Source of the DNA: RGIG3009 sp045601465
GTDB taxonomy: Bacteria; Bacillota; Clostridia; Oscillospirales; Acutalibacteraceae
Reading direction: 5' to 3'
DNA length: 42,148 nucleotides
NCBI GenBank assembly: GCA_045601465.1
Contig: JAZRZU010000093.1
Span: 1-42,148, forward strand
Part shown: piece after piece, positions 22,600 to 31,262 of the stretch
Position numbering within the stretch: position 1 is the first letter of the stretch
Layout of the letters: each line of letters opens with the position of its first letter
Made by a program: the position numbers and the translations under genes
Notes under the pieces: generated by a model
What the model was told of the DNA's origin: nothing
Database searches by the model: none
What the model saw: only the letters and a program-made list of their open reading frames with translations

Positions 22600-23651
22600 A
22601 AAACATCCTCCTCTATTAAATAGTTGTTGTACGTCCGAAATGCGGTGGGTAGTGCGTATTGTGGTAATTCTTCTTTTGAGACGGCTTTGAAAGCATTGTT
22701 TTCTGTAAAGCTTTTTATCTTTACAATAATGCCATCCATATGCCACTCTACATGAGAAAAAACATGTTTACTGTTCGGCAAAGGACTTGTTGTTATGGGT
22801 TCAATCCCCAAATCGGATAGAAATTCATCGGCTTTATCTCGCTCACAATTTGGGAATTCCCACATACCGCCAAGCAACCCTTTTGGTGGTCGGTGGTGTA
22901 ATATGACTTTTTTTGGAGGTTCCTGTGTCACCACAACAAACACGGTCAGTTTTTCAATTCGACGGGCTTTTGGCGGTGTACGAGTGGGCAAATTCCGTGC
23001 ACGTTCTTGGCCGGCCACCGCACAATAGGCAGATATGGGACAATCCGAACAATGAGGTTGTGCGTTCGGTAGACAAATGGTTTCACCGAGCTCCATAATA
23101 CCCTGATTAAATTCGCCTGCTGACCCTTCCGGCACCAAACTTTGTACCAGCTTTGTCAACCGTTTTCGGTTTTTTGGTTGCATAACATCGGTATCATCAT
23201 CGGTAATTCGTGCCATTACCCGTAATACGTTGCCATCTACGGCTGCGGCACGTTTTCCAAATGCGATCGAAGCAATGGCACCAGCGGTATATTCACCGAT
23301 TCCGGGTAAGGAAAGTAGCGCCTCATACGAATCCGGCAGTTCTCCTCCGAATTCCGTCATCACAATCTGTGCCGCTTTTTGGAGGTTACGAACACGGCTG
23401 TAATAGCCGAGTCCTTCCCATAATTTGAGTAAGACATCTTCAGATGCAACGCTCAAATCATAAATGGTGGGAAGTGCTTGCATAAAACGCTCAAAATACG
23501 GTAAAGCCGCTTCTATCCGTGTTTGTTGCAACATGATTTCCGAAACCCAAACACGATACGGCGAGGGATTTTCACGCCACGGGAAAGAACGTTCATGCTG
23601 TTTGTACCACTCAACAAGGGGGCTTGCCATCTCGTGAATCGGTTTTGTCAT
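22596..23651 (-). CDS. mutY: A/G-specific adenine DNA glycosylase MutY
   Basis: A 351-residue base-excision repair enzyme that removes adenine opposite 8-oxoguanine. The N-terminal catalytic part shows the Glu of LQQTRIEAALPYFERF, the helix-hairpin-helix LPGIGEYTAG and the Asp of AAVDGNVLRV. The [4Fe-4S] site is CLPNAQPHCSDCPISAYC, with seven residues between the first two Cys. A C-terminal MutT-like domain (from about residue 215) contains GLLGGMWEFPN. The ATG at 23651 overlaps the upstream stop as ATGA; a TTG at 23672 is less likely. Confidence 0.95.
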   Translation of the reverse strand: MTKPIHEMASPLVEWYKQHERSFPWRENPSPYRVWVSEIMLQQTRIEAALPYFERFMQALPTIYDLSVASEDVLLKLWEGLGYYSRVRNLQKAAQIVMTEFGGELPDSYEALLSLPGIGEYTAGAIASIAFGKRAAAVDGNVLRVMARITDDDTDVMQPKNRKRLTKLVQSLVPEGSAGEFNQGIMELGETICLPNAQPHCSDCPISAYCAVAGQERARNLPTRTPPKARRIEKLTVFVVVTQEPPKKVILHHRPPKGLLGGMWEFPNCERDKADEFLSDLGIEPITTSPLPNSKHVFSHVEWHMDGIIVKIKSFTENNAFKAVSKEELPQYALPTAFRTYNNYLIEEDVL

Positions 23652-23992
23652 GCCCTTCTCCACTCTTCCCAAATTTCCGGACAGTATCCGACGGTAGCTT
23701 GTTTTCCGTTACGGACAATAGGGGTACGAAACGCTTTGCCGTTTTCCAATAATTTTTCTTCCTTGTCACGGTCATGCGCCAAATACGAAATGAGTATTGC
23801 ATCGGGGGATTTTGGGTCAATAAGGGCCTCTATCCCCCCAACGGCTTTTTTTACCGACTCAAATTCACCACGGCTCATTCCGAACTTATCCAATTCGATT
23901 CGTTGGAAACGGATGCCACGTTCTTTGAAATACCGTTCGGCTTTTTTCGTATCAAAACATTTGGATTTCCCGAAAATCTGAATGTTCATCAT
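23648..23992 (-). CDS. ArsC/Spx-like thioredoxin-fold protein
   Basis: A 114-residue protein of the ArsC/Spx family. The N-terminal strand-Cys motif is IFGKSKCFDTKKAERYF, followed by GIRFQRIELDK, and the C-terminal part has FRTPIVRNGKQATVGYCPE. There is one N-terminal Cys and no CxxC, so it is not a typical redox-switch Spx. The true arsenate-reductase Arg pattern cannot be confirmed by eye. The likely start, ATGATG at 23992, overlaps the prfC stop; a longer frame into prfC is rejected. Its cellular role is unknown. Confidence 0.8.
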   Translation of the reverse strand: MMNIQIFGKSKCFDTKKAERYFKERGIRFQRIELDKFGMSRGEFESVKKAVGGIEALIDPKSPDAILISYLAHDRDKEEKLLENGKAFRTPIVRNGKQATVGYCPEIWEEWRRA

Positions 23993-25575
23993 GAACGACT
24001 GAACTCCTGTAACTGTAAATCTTTGTTGTGGTCGAATGCCCATTGGATATTCCAACTATTTGTAAAGAGCAACAGCGGATTTCCTTTAAGGTCTTGTACA
24101 TACTTGGTATCCGAAGTCAAATTTAAAGACTTGATATCCACGTTGTTTCCGACAACCCAACGAATATATTGGTACGGTAGCCCTTCCATAATGACATCGA
24201 CACCATATTCATTTTTCAGACGGTGTTCCAGAACGTCAAATTGTAGCGTACCAACAACGCCCACAATGACCTCTTCCATACCGCCGCCGGGTTCTTGGAA
24301 TATCTGAATCGCACCTTCTTGTGCAATCTGGGAAGTGCCTTTCACAAACTGTTTGCGTTTCATGGTATCTTTTTGACGGACCAATCGAAAATGTTCGGGT
24401 GCAAACGTCGGAATTCCCTCAAACTGGAAGTTTTTGGAACCATCGCACACCGTATCGCCTATGGAGAAGACGCCCGGATCAAATACACCGATAATATCGC
24501 CAGCATATGCCTCTTCCACAATTTCACGGTCTTGTGCCATCATCTGCTGAGGTTGAGACAATTTAATTTTGCGTCCCCCTTGCACGTGATAGACTTCTTT
24601 CCCTTTTTCAAAACGACCGGAACAGATACGCATGAAAGCAATACGGTCACGGTGCGCTTTGTTCATGTTCGCCTGAATTTTGAAAACAAAGGCAGAAAAT
24701 GTATCGTCGAAGGGATCAATATCCCCCTGTGAAGATGTACGGGACAACGGTGCGGTGGTCATGGTTAAAAAGTTTTCCAAAAACGGTTCGATACCGAAAT
24801 TGGTTAACGCCGAGCCAAAGAAAACCGGTGATAATTTTCCATGTCGCACCGCTTCCAAGTCAAAATCGCCGCCGGCACCGTCTAACAACTCACGGTCATC
24901 CATCAACGTTTGATATAAAGTGTCACCAAGCGTATCCCGTAAAGATGGATCATTAATATCGGTCACACGTTTTTCTGCTTCGTGCCCAATTCCGTTGTAG
25001 GTGAAGGACAAAACACGTTCTTTTGACCTTTCAAATACACCTTTAAAATCTTTGCCGGAGCCAATCGGCCAGTTAACCGGATAAGTGCGGATACCCAGTA
25101 CGCTTTCAATATCCGCCATCAATTCATACGGATCACGGGCTTCACGGTCCATTTTATTGATAAAGGTAAACACCGGAATATCCCGCATCATGCAGACCTT
25201 AAACAGCTTAATCGTCTGCTTTTCCACACCTTTGGAAGCATCAATAACCATGACGGCGGAATCCGCTGCCATCAGGGTACGATAGGTATCCTCGGAGAAG
25301 TCTTGGTGACCGGGTGTATCCAAAATATTGATACAATACCCGTCGTACTCAAACTGTAAAACAGAGGAGGTAACCGAGATACCACGCTGCTTTTCGATCT
25401 CCATCCAGTCGGATACCGCATGCTTCATGGATTTTTTACCCTTAACCATACCGGCAGAAGCAATTGCCCCACCATAAAGCAAAAACTTTTCGGTTAGGGT
25501 GGTTTTACCGGCATCCGGGTGCGAGATAATCGCAAATGTACGTCGTTTTTCAATTTCTTTTCTTAACTGTGACAC
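23989..25575 (-). CDS. prfC: Peptide chain release factor 3 (RF3)
   Basis: A 528-residue translational GTPase. G1 is SHPDAGKTTLTEKFLLYG, the G3 region DTPGHQDFSEDTYRTL is diagnostic for RF3, and G4 is NKMDR. The C-terminal part carries GVVGTLQFDVLEHRL, also an RF3 mark. RF3 removes RF1/RF2 from the ribosome after peptide release. The start is GTG with GGAGG nine bases upstream. It follows the cca gene by 36 bases and is itself followed by the ATGA-overlapped arsC-like gene. Confidence 0.96.
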   Translation of the reverse strand: MSQLRKEIEKRRTFAIISHPDAGKTTLTEKFLLYGGAIASAGMVKGKKSMKHAVSDWMEIEKQRGISVTSSVLQFEYDGYCINILDTPGHQDFSEDTYRTLMAADSAVMVIDASKGVEKQTIKLFKVCMMRDIPVFTFINKMDREARDPYELMADIESVLGIRTYPVNWPIGSGKDFKGVFERSKERVLSFTYNGIGHEAEKRVTDINDPSLRDTLGDTLYQTLMDDRELLDGAGGDFDLEAVRHGKLSPVFFGSALTNFGIEPFLENFLTMTTAPLSRTSSQGDIDPFDDTFSAFVFKIQANMNKAHRDRIAFMRICSGRFEKGKEVYHVQGGRKIKLSQPQQMMAQDREIVEEAYAGDIIGVFDPGVFSIGDTVCDGSKNFQFEGIPTFAPEHFRLVRQKDTMKRKQFVKGTSQIAQEGAIQIFQEPGGGMEEVIVGVVGTLQFDVLEHRLKNEYGVDVIMEGLPYQYIRWVVGNNVDIKSLNLTSDTKYVQDLKGNPLLLFTNSWNIQWAFDHNKDLQLQEFSRS

Positions 25576-25611
25576 GTATCGGTTCCTCCGTTTAAAACAT
25601 TACCCTTTATT

Positions 25612-26958
25612 TTATCGTTTTTTCGTAAAATAATCAAGCTTTTTTCGAACAGCATCCAATAAATCTTGTTTTGTATTGGATATACGCTGTTCCATGACCT
25701 CTTCCAATAACCATTGTAGGCACTGCCCAATCATAGGGCCTTGTGAAATCCCTAATGCTTGTATATCGTTACCGTTAATATTTAAATCGCTTATGGAAAA
25801 ACAAGCTTGCTCTTGCAAGATGTGGGTTAGTATTTCTTCCAATGCTTGTATATTTTGAATTCTATCCGGTATTATCTCGGGATTTTGAGCCAGTGTATCC
25901 GCCATTTTGAGAGCTAATAATTTGCGGAACGTATCCACACCCAATTTGTTGAGCCAACGACGTACGGCAGGTTTGGCAGGTTCAATTACCGTATCGTGAT
26001 ACTGAATCAGTATACAGACTTCCTCAATGGTCTTGCTATCAAAGTGCAAACGGCAAAGCGCATCCCGAGCAAGATTTTTACCGATCGAAGCATGGCCATA
26101 GAAATGTCCAACACCTTGCGAATCCATGGTAAAGCAGGCTGGTTTTCCAATATCATGCAGTAAAGCGGCTAACCGTACAGAAAGGTTTGGCTCAGAATAT
26201 TCAACACAAGATATACTATGCTTCAATACATCAAAGCAATGGTAGGGACTGTGTTGCTCAACCCCTTTACAAGCTTCTAATTCCGGTAAAAAAGCAAATA
26301 ATATGGGATATAGTTCACCTAACGTTTTGTGAATATGCTCGCCTATCAATAATCTTTTCATTTCCGACTGAATACGTTCCGCCGCGATGTGTTTTAAAAG
26401 ATCTGCACAGTCCAGTATGGCGGATTTTGTGCTCTCATCAATATGAAAGCCATACACAGACGCAAAACGAAATGCACGAAGAATACGCAAAGCATCTTCC
26501 TCAAATCGTTTTTTTGGCTCCCCTACCGCTCTCAAAGTGCGTGATTTTAGATCGGAAACACCATCATAGGGATCAATAATCCCACGTGACGGATGATAAG
26601 CAATAGCATTCACGGTAAAATCACGACGTGAAAGATCTTGTTCAATGGTTTTTACAAACGTCACGGTTTCGGGATGACGATGGTCATGGTAATCACTTTC
26701 GGTGCGATAAGTCGTGATTTCAAGCGGTATGCCGTTAGAAACCACGGTTACCGTACCATGCTTAATACCGGTTGGGATTACCGTAATATCCGCAAAAACA
26801 GCTTGAATTTGTTCGGGGGTAGCAACGGTACAAATATCCCAATCACTCGGTAAAATCCCCAGCAGTTCATCCCGCACGCAACCACCTACCAAATAGGCCT
26901 CAAAGCCCGCCTGTTCTAAATCAACAAGCACATCGTGGACATACTTCGGAATATTCAC
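25612..26958 (-). CDS. cca: CCA tRNA nucleotidyltransferase
   Basis: A 448-residue class II CCA-adding enzyme or poly(A) polymerase-like protein. The nucleotidyltransferase motif is LVGGCVRDELLG, with the metal ligands in SDWDICT. RRDFTVNAIAY and the E/R-rich EEDALRILRAFRFASVYGF motif follow, then a C-terminal HD domain with LLHDIGKP. It adds or repairs the CCA end of tRNAs. The GTG at 26958 is preceded by a long G run (AGGGGGGG) six bases away; upstream codons lack a ribosome site. The promoter lies at 26983-27011. Confidence 0.93.
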   Translation of the reverse strand: MNIPKYVHDVLVDLEQAGFEAYLVGGCVRDELLGILPSDWDICTVATPEQIQAVFADITVIPTGIKHGTVTVVSNGIPLEITTYRTESDYHDHRHPETVTFVKTIEQDLSRRDFTVNAIAYHPSRGIIDPYDGVSDLKSRTLRAVGEPKKRFEEDALRILRAFRFASVYGFHIDESTKSAILDCADLLKHIAAERIQSEMKRLLIGEHIHKTLGELYPILFAFLPELEACKGVEQHSPYHCFDVLKHSISCVEYSEPNLSVRLAALLHDIGKPACFTMDSQGVGHFYGHASIGKNLARDALCRLHFDSKTIEEVCILIQYHDTVIEPAKPAVRRWLNKLGVDTFRKLLALKMADTLAQNPEIIPDRIQNIQALEEILTHILQEQACFSISDLNINGNDIQALGISQGPMIGQCLQWLLEEVMEQRISNTKQDLLDAVRKKLDYFTKKR

Positions 26959-26982
26959 GTTACCCCCCCTTTTTTTATTTTC

Positions 26983-27011
26983 AGTATAGCATTGGAAATC
27001 GTTTCTGTAAA
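26983..27011 (-). promoter_or_regulatory. Predicted promoter of the cca-prfC-mutY operon
   Basis: On the minus strand TTTACA (-35) and TATACT (-10) are 17 bases apart, about 25 bases before the cca start. Confidence 0.65.
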
Positions 27012-27022
27012 GCGTCAAACCA

Positions 27023-27052
27023 TTGACAAGCTTCCCCTAAATATAGTATTAT
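27023..27052 (+). promoter_or_regulatory. Predicted promoter of the phosphodiester glycosidase operon
   Basis: TTGACA (-35) and TATTAT (-10) are 18 bases apart. The promoter is divergent from the cca promoter, with the two -35 boxes 11 bases apart. Confidence 0.65.
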
Positions 27053-27095
27053 TTAAGATAAAGTTGATTTCTTTACGAAACGGAAGGTACATATC

Positions 27096-28106
27096 ATGCA
27101 AGGTAATGCTGTCAAAACATCACGAGCACGAGCGTTTGGACGATTTTTAGGTCATTTTTTCGCCGTATTGGGGACGGTACTGCTTTCCCTTTTAATCCTG
27201 ATTGTCGGTATTTGTTGGATCCTTTGTAAAGGTCCCTCCCCAACAGCTCGGGATATGTTTGTGAATACGATGTTGGAAACAAGCGCTCTCAAATTTGTTC
27301 CTTCAATCTTTTTGTCAGCAGAGGAAGTCGACACGATCACCAATAACAATACGGTTTTTGAAACCGACGAAAGCACCGACAGCAATGCTGCCTTTACGGA
27401 TAAAGAGGATAAAGTCCCACCCGAAACGATTGAGGTACTTGACATTATCGGCCCCTCTTACTGCGGAAAAATGTTGGTGGTACACGACCCGTCTCGTGTA
27501 AAGGTAGCATCTCTCAATACATTTAGCCATGAAATTGACGGAAAAACCGTGTTGGAATTTGCCAAAGAAAATAAAGCAGTTGCTTCGGTTAATGGCGGCG
27601 GTTTTTCGGACGTTAACGGATACGGTTCGGGCGGTATGCCCATTGGCATTATCATCCGTGACGGCAAACTCGTTTTCGGTTCTGAGAATTCCGTTACTTC
27701 TATCGTTGCATTCGATAAAGATAACCGCTTGATTGTCGGTAAAATGTCTGCCAAAAAAGCGTTGGAACGTAACGTTCGTGACGCAGTCAGCTTCGGCCCT
27801 GCTTTTATTATCAACGGCACACCGGCAGAGGTATCCGGAACAAGCGGGGGTGTAAATCCTCGTACAGTGATCGGTCAACGTTCCGATGGCGCCGTATTGA
27901 TTTTGGTCATAGACGGCCGTCAACCGCACACACTCGGTGCCACTTATAAAGATTGTATTGACGTTATGTTGGAACATGGTGCAATTAATGCGGCCAATTT
28001 GGACGGCGGTACGTCGACCGCTATGGTATACAACGGTAAAATTATCAACAGTTGTTCTTCCCTATATGGCCCCCGTGATATTCCCACCGCTTTCATTGTT
28101 GTTTGA
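27096..28106 (+). CDS. Membrane-anchored phosphodiester glycosidase (NAGPA/DUF2233 domain)
   Basis: A 336-residue protein with a basic start, one membrane helix (about residues 21-45), a variable stretch, and a NAGPA domain from about residue 135. Domain signatures are NGGGFSDVNGYGSGGMPIG, VNPRTVIGQRSDG, the catalytic-type NLDGGTSTAMVYNG and the terminal RDIPTAFIVV. The family hydrolyses phosphodiester-linked sugars (uncovering enzyme in animals, exopolysaccharide or wall glycan processing in bacteria). It is the first gene of a three-gene envelope set, and its last codons lie 14 bases before the next start. Confidence 0.88.
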   Translation: MQGNAVKTSRARAFGRFLGHFFAVLGTVLLSLLILIVGICWILCKGPSPTARDMFVNTMLETSALKFVPSIFLSAEEVDTITNNNTVFETDESTDSNAAFTDKEDKVPPETIEVLDIIGPSYCGKMLVVHDPSRVKVASLNTFSHEIDGKTVLEFAKENKAVASVNGGGFSDVNGYGSGGMPIGIIIRDGKLVFGSENSVTSIVAFDKDNRLIVGKMSAKKALERNVRDAVSFGPAFIINGTPAEVSGTSGGVNPRTVIGQRSDGAVLILVIDGRQPHTLGATYKDCIDVMLEHGAINAANLDGGTSTAMVYNGKIINSCSSLYGPRDIPTAFIVV

Positions 28107-28120
28107 GAGGAGGCATTCTA

Positions 28121-29344
28121 ATGACTGAAAATGTTATGGTTCAAGAGGCGCCCACATCCGATACGATACAATCTGAGGATTCGGTTATCGACGTAGCGGT
28201 ATATTCAGAGATAGATAACAACTCCCAAAAACCACAGCCTCCCAAACGGAAAATTTTTTGGAAAGTATTATCCGCCTGTTTTGCCTTGTTTTTAGCGGTT
28301 GCCGCAATCGGTTTTTGGTTCTTTTATAAGTATCTTGAACGTTACGAGGCTGCCACTCCCAACGCTGCCCTAAACACCTATATGCAATGGGTACGGGAAG
28401 GTGATTTTGAGAGCATCTATGCAATTTCCGATTTTGACGAAACGATTCTCAATACAAAGGCGGAATTTTTAAAGTATTTGTCTCGTTTATACACGGGAAA
28501 TACCGATACACTATCTGTACGTGAAAAGGTAACCTCCACAGATGAACGTAAAGACTATTCTCTTTACATGGATGGTAAACGTATCTGTGGATTAACCTTG
28601 CTTAAAAACCCTGAATGGGGTGAAACTGCTTGGAGTTATATCACCGAGATCAACTACCAGCCCCCCGTCAAGATCTATGCCTCGTCAAACGCACGTATCT
28701 CCGTAAACGGTGTGGACTTGTCGTTGCTCAACTTACCAGCAAAACCTGCACAGGAACAGGTTTTGGGCGGTGTAAAAGATGCCGATAAAATCCCGTTAGT
28801 AAATGAATACATAATCGAAAATCTTTTGAACCCACCTACGATTGAAGCGCTGGCGCTCAGCGGTGATGTTTGTACCGTATCGCAAACGGATGAAAACTCC
28901 TATCACATTTTTTCACCGGTTTCGGATGAGATGCGTGCTGAGCGAGAGGAACTCGCTAAAAATATGGCTTTTAAATATGCCGAGTTCGTAGCACGTGATG
29001 CAAGCCGTGCAGAGGTCTTACAACAGGTCTACTCAGGCAGTGACCTGTATGGTACCATTCGTAATTTTAGCAATCACTGGTTTACAGGACATGATTCGTA
29101 TACGTTTAATGACGTTAAAATTTCAGGATATACGCAGTATACCGATTCGGATTTTTCTTGTGACGTATCGTTCCAACCGGTATACAAGCGTAAGAATCAC
29201 GTCATAAAAAGTACACCGTTTAAATGCCGTTTGACCTTTGTACAAATAGACGGTAAGTGGATGCTGTTGACCTTATCACAAACCGTAACAGAGTCAACCG
29301 ATACAACGGCATCATCCACCACCACTACTACAACTTTATCTTAG
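28121..29344 (+). CDS. Membrane-anchored extracytoplasmic protein with Thr-rich tail, unknown function
   Basis: A 407-residue protein not recognised by family. It has an acidic, disordered N-terminus (1-40), one membrane helix (about 45-68), then a large outer domain. The region about 75-155 (LNTYMQWVREGDFESIYAISDFDE and following, read as short elements) looks like an NTF2-like fold, and a second, similar domain may begin near residue 270. The last 15 residues are mostly Thr/Ser (STTTTTTLS). GAGGAGG lies seven bases before the ATG. Co-transcription with the glycosidase and the DUF2079 protein points to envelope work, but no reaction can be named. Confidence 0.75.
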   Translation: MTENVMVQEAPTSDTIQSEDSVIDVAVYSEIDNNSQKPQPPKRKIFWKVLSACFALFLAVAAIGFWFFYKYLERYEAATPNAALNTYMQWVREGDFESIYAISDFDETILNTKAEFLKYLSRLYTGNTDTLSVREKVTSTDERKDYSLYMDGKRICGLTLLKNPEWGETAWSYITEINYQPPVKIYASSNARISVNGVDLSLLNLPAKPAQEQVLGGVKDADKIPLVNEYIIENLLNPPTIEALALSGDVCTVSQTDENSYHIFSPVSDEMRAEREELAKNMAFKYAEFVARDASRAEVLQQVYSGSDLYGTIRNFSNHWFTGHDSYTFNDVKISGYTQYTDSDFSCDVSFQPVYKRKNHVIKSTPFKCRLTFVQIDGKWMLLTLSQTVTESTDTTASSTTTTTTLS

Positions 29345-29352
29345 TTCCCACA

Positions 29353-29385
29353 GCCCCTTTGTATACCGATTCGTTGCAAAGGGGC
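29353..29385 (+). other. Intercistronic stem-loop without a T run
   Basis: GCCCCTTTG and CAAAGGGGC form a perfect nine-base stem around a 15-base loop, directly after the stop of the Thr-tail protein. No T tract follows, so it is not a standard terminator; it may shape mRNA decay or partly attenuate transcription of the next gene. Confidence 0.6.
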
Positions 29386-29414
29386 GTTCATACAGTAAGG
29401 AGAGAAACGCTATT

Positions 29415-31172
29415 ATGTGGCACGAACTGTTAAGACCCATACCCTGCATAAAACGCCTGCTTGGTAGTTGGTTTATGGCCTGTATTTTGTTTGCGTCTTT
29501 CCAAAATTGGTTTTTTCTCCCCTCTTGGCTTTTTCTCTTACTGGTGGTCGTATTCTTTTTTACGATAGCTTTTATAAAAAGTAAAGCGGCTTTTACATTA
29601 TTAGACGATATCGTACTGTGTATAGGCGCTGCTGTTTACGGATTATTGATTGTTTACCGTTATGACGGGTCGGCACCGTATGCTTTTTTATTAGCGGTTC
29701 TGCTCGCCGTTTCACTTGTTACGGCCCCTATTTTAAAAAACAGCCCCATTTTTTCTATTGAGAACACTGAATTGTCACAACGCACCACCCGTCTTTTGGT
29801 TGCTCTTTGCGGTATTGGTTTGACGGTCGGTATCGCTTCTTTTTCCATTACCCGTTATTTATCTTTTGCTGCACCTAACTACGACTTTGGCTTGTTCTGT
29901 AACATGTTTCATCACATGAAAGAACAGTTTCTACCACTCACAACTTCCGAAAGAGATACTTTGCTTTCTCACTTTGCTGTACATATTTCTCCGATCTATT
30001 ATTTATTACTCCCGCTATACGTTGTTTGGCCCTCACCCGTAACGTTACAGCTTGGTCAAGCTCTGGTGCTGGCAAGTGGTGTTGTTCCTCTCTATCTGTT
30101 AGCACGTCAATTTCGTATTCCGAATGTTGGCATTGCTTTGATTGCTTTCCTATATGCGATGCATCCGGCTGTTAGCGCCGGGTGTGCATACGATCTGCAT
30201 GAAAACTGTTTTTTATTACCGTTACTGCTGTGGATATTTTATTTTTATGAAACCAATCGCAAACGATGGCTAATCGTTATGGCGGTTTTGATTTTGTTTG
30301 TCAAAGAAGATGCAGCGGTGTTTTTGTTGATTTTTGGGCTTTATTTGCTTTTTTCACGCAAAGATTATCGCACAGGGTTCCTTCTGATTATAGGGGCGTT
30401 GCTTTATTTTACCGTTGCAATTTCTATATTACAACACTTTGGCACAGGGGCAATGTTTGGTCGATACGTTGAGATTTTTCACCCAAAAGAAAGCGGCGGG
30501 GGCTTTTTTGCAACGCTGTTACGCACCCCCGGCTTTTTCTTGGAGAGATTGGTTTCGGTTACAGAAAATATTAAGGAAAAACCACTCTATCTTTTGCAAA
30601 TACTTCTTCCGTTCGGACTGGTTTTATGGCGTCCCGGAAAGTATAGTCGTTTCCTTTTGTTATTACCTTTTGTGGTCAACTTGCTTTCTAACAGTCAGTA
30701 CCAGTACGATATCGGGTTTCAATATGGGTTTGCGACACTGGCATTCTGCTTTTATTTGTTCGTACAAAACTTCTCGGAACAATCTCCATCTCGGCAACGA
30801 AATCAACTGTTGTTCGGCATAGTGGCTGCATGCTTATTATACAGCATGATCATTGTCCCAAAAATCGAACTATACATTGGTCGATACGTTAGTGAGGCTG
30901 AACGATATACACGAATGGAAGAAACATTGGATAAAATTCCGGACGACGCTTCGGTGATTGCTTCCACCATGCTTCTTCCACATCTTGCACAGCGAGATAT
31001 CGTTTACGAAGACTTTTATCATAAAGAGCCGGATACCGACTACGTTGCGCTGGATATGCGCAACTCACAGTCCGACTTTTCAACCACTTATCGTGATATC
31101 TGTTTGGAAAAAGGATACAAAATTTTCGTATCAACAGATGACGTTTTAATCTTGCAACGATGCTCCGAATAG
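29415..31172 (+). CDS. DUF2079 polytopic membrane protein (GT-C glycosyltransferase-like)
   Basis: A 585-residue protein with many membrane helices. DUF2079 marks are NYDFGLFCNMFHHMKEQF, then LLSHFAVHISPIYYLLLPLY, QALVLASGVVPLYLLAR and YDLHENCFLLPL, which resemble the acidic first-loop motifs of GT-C fold glycosyltransferases. The C-terminal 90 residues are soluble (DDASVIASTMLLPHLAQRD). The family is thought to transfer sugars from a lipid carrier, but no member activity is assumed here. AAGGAGAG lies before the ATG. It ends the envelope operon. Confidence 0.85.
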   Translation: MWHELLRPIPCIKRLLGSWFMACILFASFQNWFFLPSWLFLLLVVVFFFTIAFIKSKAAFTLLDDIVLCIGAAVYGLLIVYRYDGSAPYAFLLAVLLAVSLVTAPILKNSPIFSIENTELSQRTTRLLVALCGIGLTVGIASFSITRYLSFAAPNYDFGLFCNMFHHMKEQFLPLTTSERDTLLSHFAVHISPIYYLLLPLYVVWPSPVTLQLGQALVLASGVVPLYLLARQFRIPNVGIALIAFLYAMHPAVSAGCAYDLHENCFLLPLLLWIFYFYETNRKRWLIVMAVLILFVKEDAAVFLLIFGLYLLFSRKDYRTGFLLIIGALLYFTVAISILQHFGTGAMFGRYVEIFHPKESGGGFFATLLRTPGFFLERLVSVTENIKEKPLYLLQILLPFGLVLWRPGKYSRFLLLLPFVVNLLSNSQYQYDIGFQYGFATLAFCFYLFVQNFSEQSPSRQRNQLLFGIVAACLLYSMIIVPKIELYIGRYVSEAERYTRMEETLDKIPDDASVIASTMLLPHLAQRDIVYEDFYHKEPDTDYVALDMRNSQSDFSTTYRDICLEKGYKIFVSTDDVLILQRCSE

Positions 31173-31189
31173 AAAAAACGGATTTACTC

Positions 31190-31217
31190 TTGTTTTCTCT
31201 GTTTTTTTTGGTATAAT
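31190..31217 (+). promoter_or_regulatory. Predicted promoter of asnS
   Basis: TTGTTT (-35) and a perfect TATAAT (-10) are 16 bases apart; the asnS ATG follows 45 bases later. The leader is too short for a T-box. Confidence 0.7.
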
Positions 31218-31262
31218 AGCCTTTATGAAGAAAACTTTATCTTTGAAGGGATCAATCACACT

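Noticed and set aside
31173..31262. T-box or other riboswitch ahead of asnS
   Set aside because: The leader is about 45 bases after the promoter, far too short, and no T-box motif or terminator is present.
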